Under the pieces are notes generated by a model, which ran no database searches, was not told the origin of the DNA, and saw nothing but the letters and a program-made list of their open reading frames with translations. Both the position numbers and the translations under genes were made by a program. 64,000 bases of DNA from Fidelibacterota bacterium (GTDB lineage Bacteria; Fidelibacterota; Marinisomatia; Marinisomatales; TCS55): contig JAAZYX010000025.1 of NCBI GenBank assembly GCA_014239435.1, positions 62,001 through 126,000 on the forward strand, read 5' to 3'. Below are positions 1 to 9,307 of this stretch, in pieces; position 1 is the first letter of the stretch, and each line of letters starts with the position of its first letter.

Positions 1-1
1 T

Positions 2-1240
2 CCGACAATGGTGGCGGGTGGAACAGGAGGGGGCATTTTAATAATGGATTGGGACAGTAACGTTTTATGGAACTATACGGTGGCCAATCAGAATTACCAG
101 CATCACCACGATATTCAGCCGCTGCCTAACGGAAATGTTCTGGTAATAGCGTGGGAGAGGAAAACTGCTGCTGAAGCATTTGCGATGGGGAGACAGACCA
201 TTGAAAATTCCCTAAATGAAATGTGGTCGGAAGCAATTTTAGAATTACAGCCTATCGGTACAAACGAGGCAAATGTCGTTTGGGAGTGGCATTTGTGGGA
301 TCACTTAGTTCAGGATGTGAGCAGTTCTTATCCCAATTATGGTGTTGTGTCTGAACACCCGGAATTATTTGATATTAATTATGGCAATGTTGGGAGCAAT
401 CAGGGGCCAGGCGGATCCAATGCAGACTGGAAGCATTTCAATGCGATTGATTATAATGCCAATCTCGATCAAATCGTGATTTCAGCAAGACATCATAATG
501 AGATATTCATTATTGACCACAGTACAACCACAGCGGAAGCCGCTAGCCATTCCGGCGGAAACTCAGAGAAAGGCGGAGATATCTTATACCGTTGGGGAAA
601 TCCTCAAGTGTATGATAGGGGAACTGCTTCTGACCAGCAGCTAAACGGTCAGCACGGCGTCAATTGGATTCCGGAAGGATATCCCGGAGAGGGAAACCTT
701 CTCTTATTTAATAACAACTATGAGATAGGAGATGGTGTTATAATCGTTAATGAATCAGCGGTGCATGAAATAATTCCTCCCATGGATGCAAATGGAAATT
801 ATACGATTGGGGCTGGGGCAGCCTTCGGACCTTCCAGTCCAACGTGGACACATATCGGGAATTTTCATTCGAATGTACAATCCGGAGCGTTCCGGCTTCC
901 AAATGGGAATACCCTAATTACTGTTGCGGATGACCATAGAATGTTAGAAGTAACAAGCACAGGTAGCACAGTTTGGGATTATACGCACCCTGGAAATAAC
1001 CTGATGATTGCAAGAGCACAAAAATACAGTATGAATTATCTAGGCAGCGCCGGAACTTTCCCTGAATATACTCTGGGGGATATCAATTTTGACGGTGAGA
1101 TTAATATTTATGATGTTTTGCACGCTTCCGATATGTTTATGAATCTGGAACCGGACACTCCTCCCGCGGACATGAATGGCGACGGAATTGTAAATGTATT
1201 TGACGTCGCGCTTATTGTTCAGATTATTCTGAATCCGTAA
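2..1240 (+). CDS. Aryl-sulfate sulfotransferase-like secreted protein with C-terminal dockerin tail (5' truncated)
   Basis: The frame is open to the window edge, so the N-terminus (probably including a signal peptide) is missing. The visible part resembles the arylsulfotransferase (ASST) beta-propeller family: repeated blade-like strands with motifs such as HHHDIQPLPNGNVLV, DWKHFNAIDYN, GQHGVNWIPEG and FRLPNGNTLIT. Family members transfer sulfuryl groups between phenols without PAPS, but the substrate here cannot be told. The last about 55 residues hold two dockerin-I-like calcium loops (DINFDGEINIYDV and DMNGDGIVNVFDV) ending in NP. No cohesin is seen in the window, so the tail may serve as a sorting or attachment domain. 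It is probably the last gene of an upstream unit, because a TetR operon with its own operator follows. Confidence 0.7.
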   Translation, partial: PTMVAGGTGGGILIMDWDSNVLWNYTVANQNYQHHHDIQPLPNGNVLVIAWERKTAAEAFAMGRQTIENSLNEMWSEAILELQPIGTNEANVVWEWHLWDHLVQDVSSSYPNYGVVSEHPELFDINYGNVGSNQGPGGSNADWKHFNAIDYNANLDQIVISARHHNEIFIIDHSTTTAEAASHSGGNSEKGGDILYRWGNPQVYDRGTASDQQLNGQHGVNWIPEGYPGEGNLLLFNNNYEIGDGVIIVNESAVHEIIPPMDANGNYTIGAGAAFGPSSPTWTHIGNFHSNVQSGAFRLPNGNTLITVADDHRMLEVTSTGSTVWDYTHPGNNLMIARAQKYSMNYLGSAGTFPEYTLGDINFDGEINIYDVLHASDMFMNLEPDTPPADMNGDGIVNVFDVALIVQIILNP

Positions 1241-1280
1241 CGAAAATCCCTTTTTATTGTAATCGGTTTATTTTAATATT

Positions 1281-1308
1281 GGAAACGATATATACGAAAA
1301 ACGTTTCC
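1281..1308. promoter_or_regulatory. Inverted repeat, probable TetR operator
   Basis: Perfect 7-base arms GGAAACG (1281-1287) and CGTTTCC (1302-1308) lie 14 bases apart, ending 7 bases before the ATG of the TetR gene. Position and symmetry suggest an autoregulatory operator for the TetR/MMPL/LolA-like operon. Binding is inferred. Confidence 0.5.
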
Positions 1309-1315
1309 GAATACC

Positions 1316-1933
1316 ATGGAAGATAAACCCCAAATAAACCAAATATTAGAAGAAGGATTCGAGTCGGTCTCTCAAACCGGCGTCCGAGCATTTACGGTAG
1401 AAGCATTGGCGAAAAATTTAGCCATGAGCAAAAAAACCATTTATAAATATTTCCCAACAAAGGAAAAGCTAATAAGGTCCATTATACATTTTGTATTTAA
1501 TCACATCAATTCTGTTTTTGAAAAAGTGATGACTGAAGAACCCAATCCCGCGGTTCAATTTATTAAGATTATGGAGAACATATCCAAATTTGCCGGCAGG
1601 ACTCCGGTACATCGATTGGTAGAATTAAAATCCCTTTACCCTGAAATATGGAAAGAAGTTGAATCATTTCGCCTGAGCCATCAGGATGAATTTTTTACCA
1701 TTTTAAAAAATGCACAGGATCAGGGATTAGCTCGGGATGATATAAATATGAAATCTGTTGCTATAGTTTATATCAACATAATCAACTCAACGTTTCAACC
1801 TGAATTTTTCTTGAAAAACGATTTACCGATTAGAGAAACTATTCGAGGGTTTGTTCAAGTGGTTGCTAGAGGGATTTTTTCACCAAAAGGATTAGAAGCT
1901 ATTCAGGAATATCATGCAAAACATACTGTCTAA
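1316..1933 (+). CDS. TetR/AcrR family transcriptional regulator
   Basis: A 205-residue protein with a typical TetR N-terminal helix-turn-helix at about residues 24-52 (VEALAKNLAMSKKTIYKYFPTKEKLI), followed by an alpha-helical ligand/dimerisation domain with no assignable ligand. It is the first gene of a three-gene unit with an MMPL/RND exporter and a LolA-like protein. The exporter start overlaps its stop by 20 bases, implying co-transcription. The inverted repeat directly upstream is a likely self-operator, so it probably represses export of a lipid or toxic amphiphile. The ligand is unknown. Confidence 0.85.
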   Translation: MEDKPQINQILEEGFESVSQTGVRAFTVEALAKNLAMSKKTIYKYFPTKEKLIRSIIHFVFNHINSVFEKVMTEEPNPAVQFIKIMENISKFAGRTPVHRLVELKSLYPEIWKEVESFRLSHQDEFFTILKNAQDQGLARDDINMKSVAIVYINIINSTFQPEFFLKNDLPIRETIRGFVQVVARGIFSPKGLEAIQEYHAKHTV

Positions 1934-4232
1934 TTATTCTTCTCATCCCATTCGGGCCTGGATTATCCGGCAAGGCATTGATCGCCCCTTCCTCACAATT
2001 GCTCTGAGTTTATTTGCAACTACCTTTATTGCGCTTGGGCTGCGTTTTTTCACCATTGATGATGATTTGATGAAAATGATTCCCAAAAATCTCGATTCCC
2101 GTATTTCCTGGGATGCTGTTCAGGAAGAATTTGGCAGTACGGAAATTATTTTTATCGCCTTTGGAAATGACGGAGATGACGTGTTTAATCCTAAAGCGTT
2201 AGGGCTCTTATGGGATTTGTCGGTAGAACTCGGGCATTCTCAAAAGGTAGAAGATTTAACGAGCATTTCAACCGCTTCCCGCATGGAAAGTGACGATGGA
2301 TTCCTAAGTATCGAAGATTTACAGGCGGGGAGAAATGTCACTCAAATAGAAGCAGACAATATCAAACGATATTTAGACAAAAATCCATCAATCCGGAAAC
2401 GGATGGCAAGCGATGAAAATGATTACCTTTTTCTTATGGTCCAGCCGTACGAAAGCACCGGGTTAGATGGCTTTGCAATTGAAGTAAAAGAAATCACTGA
2501 TCGAGTATTGCAGGGATATGATATTCATTTTGGAGGAAATGCCTATGTAACAGGTGTAATGCCGTCGTTGATACGGGAGGATGTTCAGGGATTGATGCAG
2601 GCTGGTTTGCTCATCATGATTTTAGTCCTTTTGGCAAACCTCCGCAGTTTTCCCGCTGTCGGCATGGTGATGATGGTCATTATTTTATCACTGATTTCTA
2701 CTTTGGGATTTATGGGCTGGATGCTTCAAATAACGGGTTCGGACAAATTTTTGTTTACCTTGGCGAATACATCAATGCCGATCATTTTACTCACGATTGC
2801 TAATTCTGACGGTGTGCATGTAATGACAAAATTTTTCAAGGAAATGAGGTTGCGAAAAAATCAAACATCTTCACTTTCTGCAACAATGGATTCATTGCTG
2901 ATTCCGATCTTTTTGACGAGTATTACTACCGTGGCAGCATTCTTATCGATGACGACCTCACCATTGGAACCTTTAATCGGATATGGAATAACGATTAGTT
3001 TTGGAATTTTGTGGGCTTGGGTATTGAGCTCGACGCTGCTTCCTGCCGTTATTTCACTCAAAAAATGGAATCCCAATTCAAAGGCATTCACGTCAAAAAG
3101 TATATTTGAGAAGGTAATAGCAAAACTGGGAAATGTTGTGCTAACGCATCCAAAATATGTTTTTTCCACAGGATTGCTGATTGTAATGATTGGATTATTT
3201 GGATTATTTAAAGTATCTGTCGATGTCAATATGGCGAAATTTTTCCGTCCCGGAACAGAGATTCGCGACAGCATGGATTTTATGGATGAAAAAATGACCG
3301 GGACGGTAGATATCAGAGTTCGCATCGAAGGAGATATGAAAAATCCTGAAACCTTAAATGACATGGCGGATATTCAAGAATTCATGGAGTCCAAAGATAA
3401 AATTTCGACCAGTTTTTCAATCGCAAATGTCGTGGAGCAAATGCACCGAACATTAATGGATGATGATCCAGCCTTTAAAACCATCCCGAAATCTCGGGAA
3501 AAGGTTAACAATTTATTTACAATGTACTCCATGTCAGGCGACCCTGAAGATTTTTCAACCATGATCGACTATGACTACAGAATAGGACTTATTACAGCAT
3601 TCAGCAAAATGATGTCAACTGACGAGATTTTCGAGTTTAATAAAGCTTGTGAAGCGTTTATAACTAAAACAATTGATCCATCTAACAAAATTGATGTTAC
3701 GGGAATGATGGTGGTTTTTAGGGATTTAATTATTTTAATAATTCGATCTACCATTTTTAGTATCATATTTTCATTGGTAATTATTGGAGTGATTGCATCG
3801 GTATTTTTTAAACGGATTCTATGGGGAAGTCTTGCCGTAATCCCTTTAACATCAGCGGTTATCATCAATTTTGGATTCATGGGATATTTCGGAATTGAAC
3901 TCAGCCATATAACGGCAATATTATCGTCTATTATTATTGGTGTAGGTGTCGATTTCGCTATTCATTATATCGCGCAATTTCGTAGACTTTCCAGAACGAT
4001 TGATCAATCAAAATTGAGTAGGGAAGTGGTGGATGATGTTGGGTACCCCATTATTTTAGATGCAGCTTCTAATATGGGATTTGGCGCATTATTATTCTCA
4101 GCATTTGTTCCTATCCAATACATTGGCGGTCTTATGGTTTTTGCCATGGTATCAACATCGCTTGGTACACTGACAGTTTTATCTGCATTGGCGGAATTAC
4201 TGAAGAAAAAATTAGTTGAAAGGAAGGTGTGA
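1914..4232 (+). CDS. MMPL/RND-family exporter (HAE3-like, two SSD-type halves)
   Basis: A 772-residue inner-membrane protein with the duplicated RND layout: a membrane segment at about residues 25-45, a periplasmic domain to about 220, five hydrophobic segments at about 225-380, a further segment near 415-435, a second periplasmic domain, and a final five-segment bundle from about 600 to 765. ANSDGVHVMTKFF and GVGVDFAIHYIAQF are the two equivalent segments with charged residues expected in proton-coupled transport. Relatives export lipids, hopanoids or hydrophobic compounds. The gene overlaps the upstream TetR gene and lies one base before a LolA-like periplasmic protein, a frequent pairing that suggests lipid or lipoprotein traffic to the outer membrane. 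The cargo is not identifiable from sequence. Confidence 0.85.
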   Translation: MQNILSNYSSHPIRAWIIRQGIDRPFLTIALSLFATTFIALGLRFFTIDDDLMKMIPKNLDSRISWDAVQEEFGSTEIIFIAFGNDGDDVFNPKALGLLWDLSVELGHSQKVEDLTSISTASRMESDDGFLSIEDLQAGRNVTQIEADNIKRYLDKNPSIRKRMASDENDYLFLMVQPYESTGLDGFAIEVKEITDRVLQGYDIHFGGNAYVTGVMPSLIREDVQGLMQAGLLIMILVLLANLRSFPAVGMVMMVIILSLISTLGFMGWMLQITGSDKFLFTLANTSMPIILLTIANSDGVHVMTKFFKEMRLRKNQTSSLSATMDSLLIPIFLTSITTVAAFLSMTTSPLEPLIGYGITISFGILWAWVLSSTLLPAVISLKKWNPNSKAFTSKSIFEKVIAKLGNVVLTHPKYVFSTGLLIVMIGLFGLFKVSVDVNMAKFFRPGTEIRDSMDFMDEKMTGTVDIRVRIEGDMKNPETLNDMADIQEFMESKDKISTSFSIANVVEQMHRTLMDDDPAFKTIPKSREKVNNLFTMYSMSGDPEDFSTMIDYDYRIGLITAFSKMMSTDEIFEFNKACEAFITKTIDPSNKIDVTGMMVVFRDLIILIIRSTIFSIIFSLVIIGVIASVFFKRILWGSLAVIPLTSAVIINFGFMGYFGIELSHITAILSSIIIGVGVDFAIHYIAQFRRLSRTIDQSKLSREVVDDVGYPIILDAASNMGFGALLFSAFVPIQYIGGLMVFAMVSTSLGTLTVLSALAELLKKKLVERKV

Positions 4233-4233
4233 A

Positions 4234-4983
4234 ATGAACAAAGGATTATTAATTATTTTTCTCATAACGAACCTCGCTGCACAAACTGGCTACGAAATCG
4301 CAAAAATGATTGATGAAAAGGTTCAACCCGGAGATATGATCAGCAAAACCACGATGGTCTTAACCAATAAAAAAGGTAAAACAAGAACCAGCTCAATGCT
4401 ATCCAAGTCTATGAATGGAGGTGAGAAACAAATTATTTGGTTCCTCGCTCCTGCGGATGATAAAGGTGTTTCCTTTTTAAAAATTGAGCATGACGGTAAA
4501 GATGACGAAATGCGGATGTGGCTTCCTGCATTTAAAAAGGTGCGTCGAATCGCTTCAACCAAAAAGGGCGATTCATTTATGGGATCTGATCTGAGTTATG
4601 AAGATCTCACCAGTCGCAATTTAGACGAAAATAGTTACAATAGATTGGATGATGAAACTGTAAATGGCCATGAGTGTTATGTATTGGAAATCACACCCAA
4701 ATCGGAAGCAAAGTCATCGTATTCCAAACATGTATCATGGATTAAAAAGGATACGCTGCTTGGGTTAAAAGAAGAGTCGTTTGACAAGCGAGGAGACCTG
4801 AAAAAGAAAAAGAGTTTTTCATTCACTGAATTGAAAAATTATCATGTTATGGAACGAATATTTGTTGAAGATGTACAGAAAAGACATACTACCGAAGTTA
4901 CCTTTTCTGAATTATCGGTGGATTCAGGAATAAGTCAAAATTTGTTTCACGAAAAAAATCTGAAAAGGCTTCCGCGTAATTAG
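4234..4983 (+). CDS. Outer-membrane lipoprotein-sorting (LolA-like) periplasmic protein
   Basis: I start this at ATG 4234, which has an AAGGAAGG ribosome site upstream and a clear signal peptide (MNKGLLIIFLITNLAAQ). A TTG 18 bases upstream is less likely. The mature protein of about 230 residues matches the LolA-like family found beside MMPL exporters: an N-terminal amphipathic helix, then beta-rich segments with IIWFLAPADDKGVSFL, MRMWLPAFKKVRRIAS, a central MGSDLSYEDL motif and HVSWIKKDTLLGLKEE. In this family the half-barrel is thought to carry a lipid or lipoprotein across the periplasm. It lies one base after the exporter stop, so the two probably work as one export path under the TetR regulator. 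Confidence 0.8.
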   Translation: MNKGLLIIFLITNLAAQTGYEIAKMIDEKVQPGDMISKTTMVLTNKKGKTRTSSMLSKSMNGGEKQIIWFLAPADDKGVSFLKIEHDGKDDEMRMWLPAFKKVRRIASTKKGDSFMGSDLSYEDLTSRNLDENSYNRLDDETVNGHECYVLEITPKSEAKSSYSKHVSWIKKDTLLGLKEESFDKRGDLKKKKSFSFTELKNYHVMERIFVEDVQKRHTTEVTFSELSVDSGISQNLFHEKNLKRLPRN

Positions 4984-4988
4984 CTTAG

Positions 4989-5029
4989 GATTTCGGTTAA
5001 TACATTAGAAACATTCACTAACCGAAATC
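4989..5029. terminator. Bidirectional hairpin between convergent genes
   Basis: A perfect 11-base inverted repeat, GATTTCGGTTA (4989-4999) and TAACCGAAATC (5019-5029), with a 19-base loop, lies between the LolA-like gene (+) and the PhoU-like gene (-). The location fits a shared terminator. There is no strong T-run, so the mechanism is uncertain. Confidence 0.5.
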
Positions 5030-5044
5030 AGAACGAAAACAGAA

Positions 5045-5719
5045 TTATTTTTTATATCCGATTGAATCGAAAGGATTTACCAGGGTTGTGGTAATATTTT
5101 TTAGGTGGGCACCGATTCTTTTTAAGTAACGTGCGTAAAGTGTAATCGCGGCAGTCCTAGAATGCCCGCCAAATTCCAAATCACCTTTAAGCACAGCATT
5201 TACAATTTCATCTGATTTACCCGTCATTTGCTCTCGGTAGCCTTCCATGAGCGATATAGCTATATCTGCATCTTGTGTGTGCAATGCTTGTAATGTTTTT
5301 TGGAAACGTGTCTGCACTTCATCTTCAACGAGTTTGAGATCATTCGAAACTTCGCCTGTGACAATACTAGATGGATGATTGATGGCAAGATCCAGAATAT
5401 TTTTACAATAATCACCAATTCTCTCAATATCCACAACCATATTAATTAAAATTAACCCATCAGCCATATCAGTCGTGTTTTGATCCACCGCATAGTGGGT
5501 GAGCACCTTACGGCGGACTTCTCTCTGAAATTCATTGATTTCCTGATCTCGTTTTTTTAGAGCTTTCAGCGTTTCAATATTTTCCCCGCTGCCAAGAAAT
5601 CGTACAGCCTGTTTGAATATTTCATGCGAAAGCCCCAGCATTTCGTAAGACCGGTTCCACGCCTGGGAAAGCAGATCTTCTTTTTTCCATAAGTTGATTA
5701 CATCTCTGAATATTGCCAT
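5045..5719 (-). CDS. PhoU-domain protein
   Basis: A 224-residue all-helical protein with PhoU-type repeats, including DMADGLILINMVVDIERIGDYCKNI near residues 85-110 and RYLKRIGAHLKNITTTLV near the C-terminus. The E/D-xxR-IGD/H-xxN patterns are typical metal-binding PhoU signatures. It begins 3 bases after the stop of the Na/Pi cotransporter gene with a GAGG ribosome site, so the two are co-translated. In many bacteria the PhoU domain is fused to the C-terminus of NptA/YjbB-type transporters; here it is a separate polypeptide. It probably modulates phosphate flux through that transporter. Confidence 0.85.
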   Translation of the reverse strand: MAIFRDVINLWKKEDLLSQAWNRSYEMLGLSHEIFKQAVRFLGSGENIETLKALKKRDQEINEFQREVRRKVLTHYAVDQNTTDMADGLILINMVVDIERIGDYCKNILDLAINHPSSIVTGEVSNDLKLVEDEVQTRFQKTLQALHTQDADIAISLMEGYREQMTGKSDEIVNAVLKGDLEFGGHSRTAAITLYARYLKRIGAHLKNITTTLVNPFDSIGYKK

Positions 5720-5722
5720 GAT

Positions 5723-6871
5723 TTACCTCACTAAGAAAATTAACCCCAAGGGGATGATGAAAAACACTACCAAAATGTAAATGATGGGAATAATTCTGTT
5801 TTGAATAGCCAATTCAGCAAACCACTGCGAAAGCCTCAAAGGAATATCCCGAATATTTTTAACCGGCCAAATAATTAGAATTCCGTAAATATTAAACACA
5901 AGATGCCCAAAAGCTACAGCCAATGGCGCGAGGGTTCCCGACACTAAACTTGCAAGAAGTGCAGTAACGGTTGTTCCGATATTTGCACCAAGTGTATAGG
6001 GGAATATCTGTCTCAAGTTCAGTACACCTGCGCCCGCAAGCGGGATGACTAGGGAAGTCGTGATGGAACTGCTTTGTACCATAATGGTGATAAATATTCC
6101 GAAAAACATGGCTCGAACTGCTGTTTTAAATATGTGTGTGTCAAAAAATGCTTCGAGGCGATCCATTAGCAGGCTGCGAATAAGTTTTGTTAGATATTTG
6201 AGCGAGAAGAATAAAATGGCGAATGCCACAATCAGCAGCAACCAATTGTGATCAATAATATCTTGCATTTTAGATAGGTCCTCAACAGCAATTACTGCCG
6301 GTTTAGTAAGCAATTTTACAGGACTCTTGAAGGTGAGTGATTCGGCGCCTACCAGCAATTCTGCCAACCAATTGGCGCTTTTACTGATAAGCCCAAAACT
6401 AAACTGAAGTGGAAACAGAATTATCACTACTAATACATTGAAAAAATCATGGATAATTGAGGCGGCAAACGCCCGACGGAATTCGTTTTTATTTACTATA
6501 TGTCCAAGAGCAACAATCGTGTTTGTGATACTGGTACCAATGTTTGCTCCCATTATGTAAGGTATTGCTGCCGCGACAGCTATCCTTGGATCATCACCAA
6601 AGGTGCCTGCAGCCACCATTCCTACGACGAGCGATGTTGTGGTGGAAGAGCTTTGAATCAAGCTCGTAACAAGGATTCCTATAAATAATCCAATCAGCGG
6701 ACCAGCTTCACTTTGGATGAGTTCTTCTGCGAACCCGCGCCCCAGTCCCTTGAAACCCGATCCAATCATGCCTATGGAAACCAAAAAACAATATAGAATA
6801 GCGAAGATTGCAATCGTCTTCGCCCAGTCAATCCAGCGTGGAGTTGTTTTCAGGTCTCGAATCGTATTCAT
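5723..6871 (-). CDS. Na+/phosphate symporter (NptA/YjbB-like)
   Basis: A 382-residue polytopic inner-membrane protein with the inverted duplication of the Na/Pi cotransporter family: two QSSS motifs (LIQSSSTTTSLVVGM near residue 70 and VQSSSITTSLVIPLAG near residue 265), each followed by GANIGT (near 110 and 295). It lacks the C-terminal PhoU extension of YjbB; that function sits in the next gene. Expected role: sodium-driven phosphate uptake or efflux control. It follows the beta-oxidation gene fadN on the same strand after a 72-base gap, so it may have its own promoter. Confidence 0.85.
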   Translation of the reverse strand: MNTIRDLKTTPRWIDWAKTIAIFAILYCFLVSIGMIGSGFKGLGRGFAEELIQSEAGPLIGLFIGILVTSLIQSSSTTTSLVVGMVAAGTFGDDPRIAVAAAIPYIMGANIGTSITNTIVALGHIVNKNEFRRAFAASIIHDFFNVLVVIILFPLQFSFGLISKSANWLAELLVGAESLTFKSPVKLLTKPAVIAVEDLSKMQDIIDHNWLLLIVAFAILFFSLKYLTKLIRSLLMDRLEAFFDTHIFKTAVRAMFFGIFITIMVQSSSITTSLVIPLAGAGVLNLRQIFPYTLGANIGTTVTALLASLVSGTLAPLAVAFGHLVFNIYGILIIWPVKNIRDIPLRLSQWFAELAIQNRIIPIIYILVVFFIIPLGLIFLVR

Positions 6872-6943
6872 AAAAGAATGAATTTAGACTGAGAGATTAA
6901 AGAGAAATATCAGTAAAACGTGTGAAAATAAATTATGAAGGTA

Positions 6944-9286
6944 TTAGTTCCGGAGCGGCTTCCCGGTTTTGAGCATATGCCGAATCCTGTCTTGTGTTTT
7001 TTCTTCTCCCGCAAGGGAAATGAATGCTTCTCTTTCAATATCAAGAAGATATTGTTCATCTACAGATTTGGTGAGCCCAGCTTTGCTACCGCCGGTTAAA
7101 ATGAAAGCAAGTTTCTGACCGATTAATTCATCATGAGCAGAAATTTTCCCCTGAAGTTTAAACCCTTTCAATCCTGTCACCATTGCGGTGCGCCCGCCTG
7201 CTCCCGGCAATTTCAAATCATCTCTGAAAACCGGCGGCACATAACCATCAGCAAGTTCAATAGCTTTTTCTTTCGCAGTAGAAATCAGATGATCTCTGTT
7301 CATGACGATAGTATCAGTTTCCAGCAGATAACCGATTTTTACAGCCTGAGCTGCGCTAAACGATACCTTCGCGAATCCAACATTCTCGAAAGCTTTTTGG
7401 ACTTTTTGAAATCCTCCTATTCTGGATGAGCTTTGGCCGAGCAAATTGAGAATTATTCGAAGATTCCCGCCTGCGCCTGGAACAAGCCCAACTCCTGGCT
7501 CAACAAGCCCCATATATAATTCTGCGGAGGCCACACGGTGCGCTGCCGGCGCGGCAATTTCTACACCCCCTCCAAGCGTAAGGTTAAAGGGAGCGGCTAC
7601 AACCGGTCCTTTGGAAAAGCGAATTCTCTGTGTGGTATCCTGCATGGTTTTTACTGCTAGTTCAAGTGCGTCCCAATTTTTTGATTCACATAGTTCCAGA
7701 ATTAATGCAAGATTTGCGCCTGCACAAAAATTCTGTCCCTGATGCCCTATCGTCATTGCATTGAATTTTCCGGATTCAACAAGATCCAACCCATCATTGA
7801 GTGCCCCAATTATGGAACCGTCTATGGGATTAAGCACAGGCTGAAGGGCGGAATGGAATTCCACATTCAATACACCATCGCCAAGATCAATTAAACTGGC
7901 GCTCCAGTCACGCTTAATAATCGAACCATTGGATTTTTTTAAAGCGAGCGATATCGTTTTCTCGATTTCGTGTATTGGGACCGAATTCTTGGATTGAATA
8001 TCGTACATGGTTTTTGTGCCATTTTTAATTCCATAAAATGATTTATGTCCGGCGTTGAGCATGTCCACAATCCATTGAGGAACTTTTCTGCCTTCGTCTT
8101 GCATTCTTCGAACTGAAGTTTCCACACCAATGGCATCCCACGTTTCGAATGGCCCCATTTCCCAGCCAAATCCCCACTGCATAGCATTATCAACGTTGAG
8201 GATATCATCGCTGATTTCCGGAATTCGGTTAGCAGTGTAAATGAGAGATCCTGCCAATACTTCCCAGAAAAATTTTCCTGCTTTATCATCGCTCATTGTT
8301 AATGCTTTAATTTTTTCACCGGCGGACGTTCTTTCTTTCGCGAGGCGAAAACCATCAAACCGTACTTTTTTCTGCGGGCCATATTCACCGGTTTTCAAGT
8401 TTACAGATAGAATCCCATCCTCAGTTTTTTGGTAAAAACCTGCTTTCGTTTTTTGACCAAGCCGTCCGTCATCTACGAGTGTTTGCAATATGTCCGGAAT
8501 TTTAAACATATCCCGTTCTTCATCGTTTTCAGCTAAGTCATAGGTTGTTTGAGAAACATGCGCCATTGTGTCAAGCCCGACTATATCAGAAGTTCTGAAC
8601 GTAGCACTTTTCGGACGGCCGACTATGGTTCCTGTTAGTTTATCCACTTCTTCTACCGTTAGTCCATGTTTGATGGCAGTGTGTATGGTAAGCATCATGC
8701 CGTAAACACCAATCCTGTTTCCGATAAAATTGGGTGTATCCTTTGCGTGGACAATTCCCTTTCCAAGTTGATTTTTTCCGAAGTCTTTAATGGTGTTATA
8801 GACTGCATTAGCCGTGTATTCAGATTGTACCAATTCCAGCAAATGCATGTACCGCGGAGGATTGAAAAAATGTGTTATCATAAATCGACTTTTTACATCA
8901 TCTGGAAGTACGGTGGCAAGGTCAGCCAAAGGAATGCCTGATGTATTGGAGGTTAAAATGGCTGATGATTTCAACTGAGGTACAATACTCTGATATACCT
9001 TATGCTTAATGTCTAACCGTTCTGCCACCGCTTCCAGAATCCAATCCGCTTCTCCGATACGTTCAATATGCTCATCATAATTACAGGCTTCGATAAGGTC
9101 TGCATTTTTCGGATTGAACAGAGGCGCGGGATTGAGCTTTGTTAATGATTTCATCCCGTTTTCTGCCAGTTCCTGGGAAATATCAAACAGGAGAGACGGT
9201 ATGCCGGCATTTGCGAAATGACCAGCAAGTTGAGCGCCCATTACACCGGCACCCAATACAGCTACTTTTTCAATTTTATTAGACAT
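6944..9286 (-). CDS. fadN: 3-hydroxyacyl-CoA dehydrogenase / enoyl-CoA hydratase (FadN type)
   Basis: A 780-residue bifunctional beta-oxidation enzyme with the dehydrogenase first and the hydratase second, the domain order and length of Bacillus FadN rather than FadB/FadJ. The N-terminal Rossmann motif is GAGVMGAQLAG (about residues 13-23). SNTSGIPLADLA and THFFNPPRYMHLLELV are conserved dehydrogenase segments. The crotonase half starts near residue 460, with GHQGQNFCAGANLALI and LTLGGGVEIAAPAAHRV forming the oxyanion region and MGLVEPGVGLVPGAGG near the catalytic acid. It oxidises acyl-CoA intermediates with NAD. It is the last gene of the fad operon, 21 bases after the hemolysin-III gene. 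Confidence 0.92.
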   Translation of the reverse strand: MSNKIEKVAVLGAGVMGAQLAGHFANAGIPSLLFDISQELAENGMKSLTKLNPAPLFNPKNADLIEACNYDEHIERIGEADWILEAVAERLDIKHKVYQSIVPQLKSSAILTSNTSGIPLADLATVLPDDVKSRFMITHFFNPPRYMHLLELVQSEYTANAVYNTIKDFGKNQLGKGIVHAKDTPNFIGNRIGVYGMMLTIHTAIKHGLTVEEVDKLTGTIVGRPKSATFRTSDIVGLDTMAHVSQTTYDLAENDEERDMFKIPDILQTLVDDGRLGQKTKAGFYQKTEDGILSVNLKTGEYGPQKKVRFDGFRLAKERTSAGEKIKALTMSDDKAGKFFWEVLAGSLIYTANRIPEISDDILNVDNAMQWGFGWEMGPFETWDAIGVETSVRRMQDEGRKVPQWIVDMLNAGHKSFYGIKNGTKTMYDIQSKNSVPIHEIEKTISLALKKSNGSIIKRDWSASLIDLGDGVLNVEFHSALQPVLNPIDGSIIGALNDGLDLVESGKFNAMTIGHQGQNFCAGANLALILELCESKNWDALELAVKTMQDTTQRIRFSKGPVVAAPFNLTLGGGVEIAAPAAHRVASAELYMGLVEPGVGLVPGAGGNLRIILNLLGQSSSRIGGFQKVQKAFENVGFAKVSFSAAQAVKIGYLLETDTIVMNRDHLISTAKEKAIELADGYVPPVFRDDLKLPGAGGRTAMVTGLKGFKLQGKISAHDELIGQKLAFILTGGSKAGLTKSVDEQYLLDIEREAFISLAGEEKTQDRIRHMLKTGKPLRN

Positions 9287-9307
9287 AATTCCTCAACTAT
9301 TTAAGTG

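Noticed and set aside
2861-3364. 167-codon ORF on the minus strand
   Set aside because: Lies entirely inside the MMPL exporter gene, with no ribosome site, domain or operon context; an antisense shadow.
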